This document shows, piece by piece, positions 63,842 through 64,000 of a DNA stretch of 64,000 nt; within the stretch, counting starts at the first letter, position 1; each line of letters begins with the position of its first letter. A program made the position numbers and the translations under genes. Source of the DNA: Paracoccaceae bacterium (GTDB taxonomy: Bacteria > Pseudomonadota > Alphaproteobacteria > Rhodobacterales > Rhodobacteraceae); contig JAAXIY010000064.1 in the NCBI GenBank assembly GCA_012270125.1, positions 1 through 64,000 of the forward strand, written 5' to 3'. Below the pieces are notes generated by a model, which had not been told where the DNA came from, ran no database searches, and saw nothing but the letters and a program-made list of their open reading frames with translations.

Positions 63842-64000
63842 ATGTCGAATATACCGCATCTTTTAGTTCACGATCACGAAGATAATGTTGGTGTTGTTGT
63901 GGTTGAAGGCCTAACGGCTGGAACTGAAATGTTTTGTTGTGTAACGCACGATAATTCAACTTTTACGCTGACTGCGGGTGCAGATGTACCAATTGGGCAT
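63842..64000 (+). CDS. suyA: (R)-sulfolactate sulfo-lyase alpha subunit SuyA (partial, C-terminus outside window)
   Basis: 53 residues before the window ends. The ATG at 63842 follows AGGAGAGAAAT. VHDHEDNVGVVVVEGLTAG and ADVPIGH match the N-terminal SAF-domain subunit of altronate-dehydratase/UxaA-type lyases, specifically SuyA-like proteins. With SuyB, presumably just beyond the edge, it splits (R)-sulfolactate into pyruvate and sulfite. It completes the DHPS pathway. A UxaA role is less likely given HpsN-O-P upstream. Confidence 0.78.
   Translation, partial: MSNIPHLLVHDHEDNVGVVVVEGLTAGTEMFCCVTHDNSTFTLTAGADVPIGH

Noticed and set aside
1-64000. CRISPR arrays, insertion sequences, prophage or toxin-antitoxin loci
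   Set aside because: I saw no regularly spaced repeats, transposase, integrase, phage structural genes or recognisable toxin-antitoxin pair.

Overview
The window looks like the chromosome of a low-GC marine alphaproteobacterium, most probably a pelagic member of the Rhodobacterales (roseobacter-type). The reasons are the petP-petR-ilvE-...-petABC neighbourhood known from Rhodobacter, an IalB-family periplasmic protein, the ECF-type BioMNY biotin importer, and a dihydroxypropanesulfonate (DHPS) catabolic cluster typical of marine roseobacters. Most of the DNA is AT-rich. One block, about 12.43-20.3 kb, is strikingly GC-rich and is almost certainly acquired.

Layout. (1) 0-9.4 kb, accessory: a partial FAD amino-acid oxidase; two small unknown genes; a divergent ABC importer of the polyamine/opine type (ATPase on -, binding protein and two permeases on +) running into an allantoin/hydantoin-type racemase and an (S)-ureidoglycine aminohydrolase, together a likely ureide uptake and degradation operon; a cysteine-less glutaredoxin; and an ArsP/YraQ permease. 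Near-identical 25-bp direct repeats lie at 903 and 9403 on either side of this block. (2) 9.5-12.4 kb: an acetylpolyamine-amidohydrolase-like deacetylase, an unknown gene, a GFA-family zinc protein and a beta-propeller glycosidase-like protein. (3) 12.4-20.3 kb: the GC-rich island, one tightly overlapping minus-strand operon encoding HyuA, HyuB, a HisC-like aminotransferase, a maleate-isomerase-like enzyme, an MmgE/PrpD protein and a D-2-hydroxyacid dehydrogenase. Degenerate tRNA-Lys-like sequence lies on its upstream flank. (4) 20.6-28.9 kb: nitroreductase, proline iminopeptidase, UbiG, the PetR/PetP regulators, IlvE, an outer-membrane beta-barrel protein and the cytochrome bc1 operon petABC. 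(5) 28.9-35.4 kb: an uncharacterised DUF3726-like/544-residue pair, then an acyl-adenylating enzyme plus a divergent thiolase convergent with bioY-bioN-bioM. (6) 35.4-53.4 kb: mostly housekeeping. It holds two L,D-transpeptidases, a CAP lipoprotein, an ABC exporter, the CCA enzyme, Nudix proteins, Hsp33, threonine deaminase, ArgG, RlmN, IalB, asparaginase, an RluE-type pseudouridine synthase, SmpB, a sulfurtransferase and aminotransferases. (7) 53.4-64 kb: IclR regulator, GMC oxidoreductase, TRAP binding protein, fused TRAP permease, TerC/DUF475 membrane protein, HpsN, SDR (HpsO-like), zinc dehydrogenase (HpsP-like) and the start of SuyA. This reads as uptake of DHPS, oxidation to (R)-sulfolactate and desulfonation.

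The best candidates for something undescribed are the GC-rich hydantoinase/MmgE/aminotransferase/hydroxyacid dehydrogenase operon, whose combination matches no complete pathway I can name. Next are the GMC oxidoreductase and DUF475 protein embedded in the sulfonate cluster, and the acyl-ligase/thiolase pair beside BioY, which mirrors a Bacillus gene arrangement. I see no CRISPR array, insertion sequence, integrase, intact tRNA or rRNA gene.
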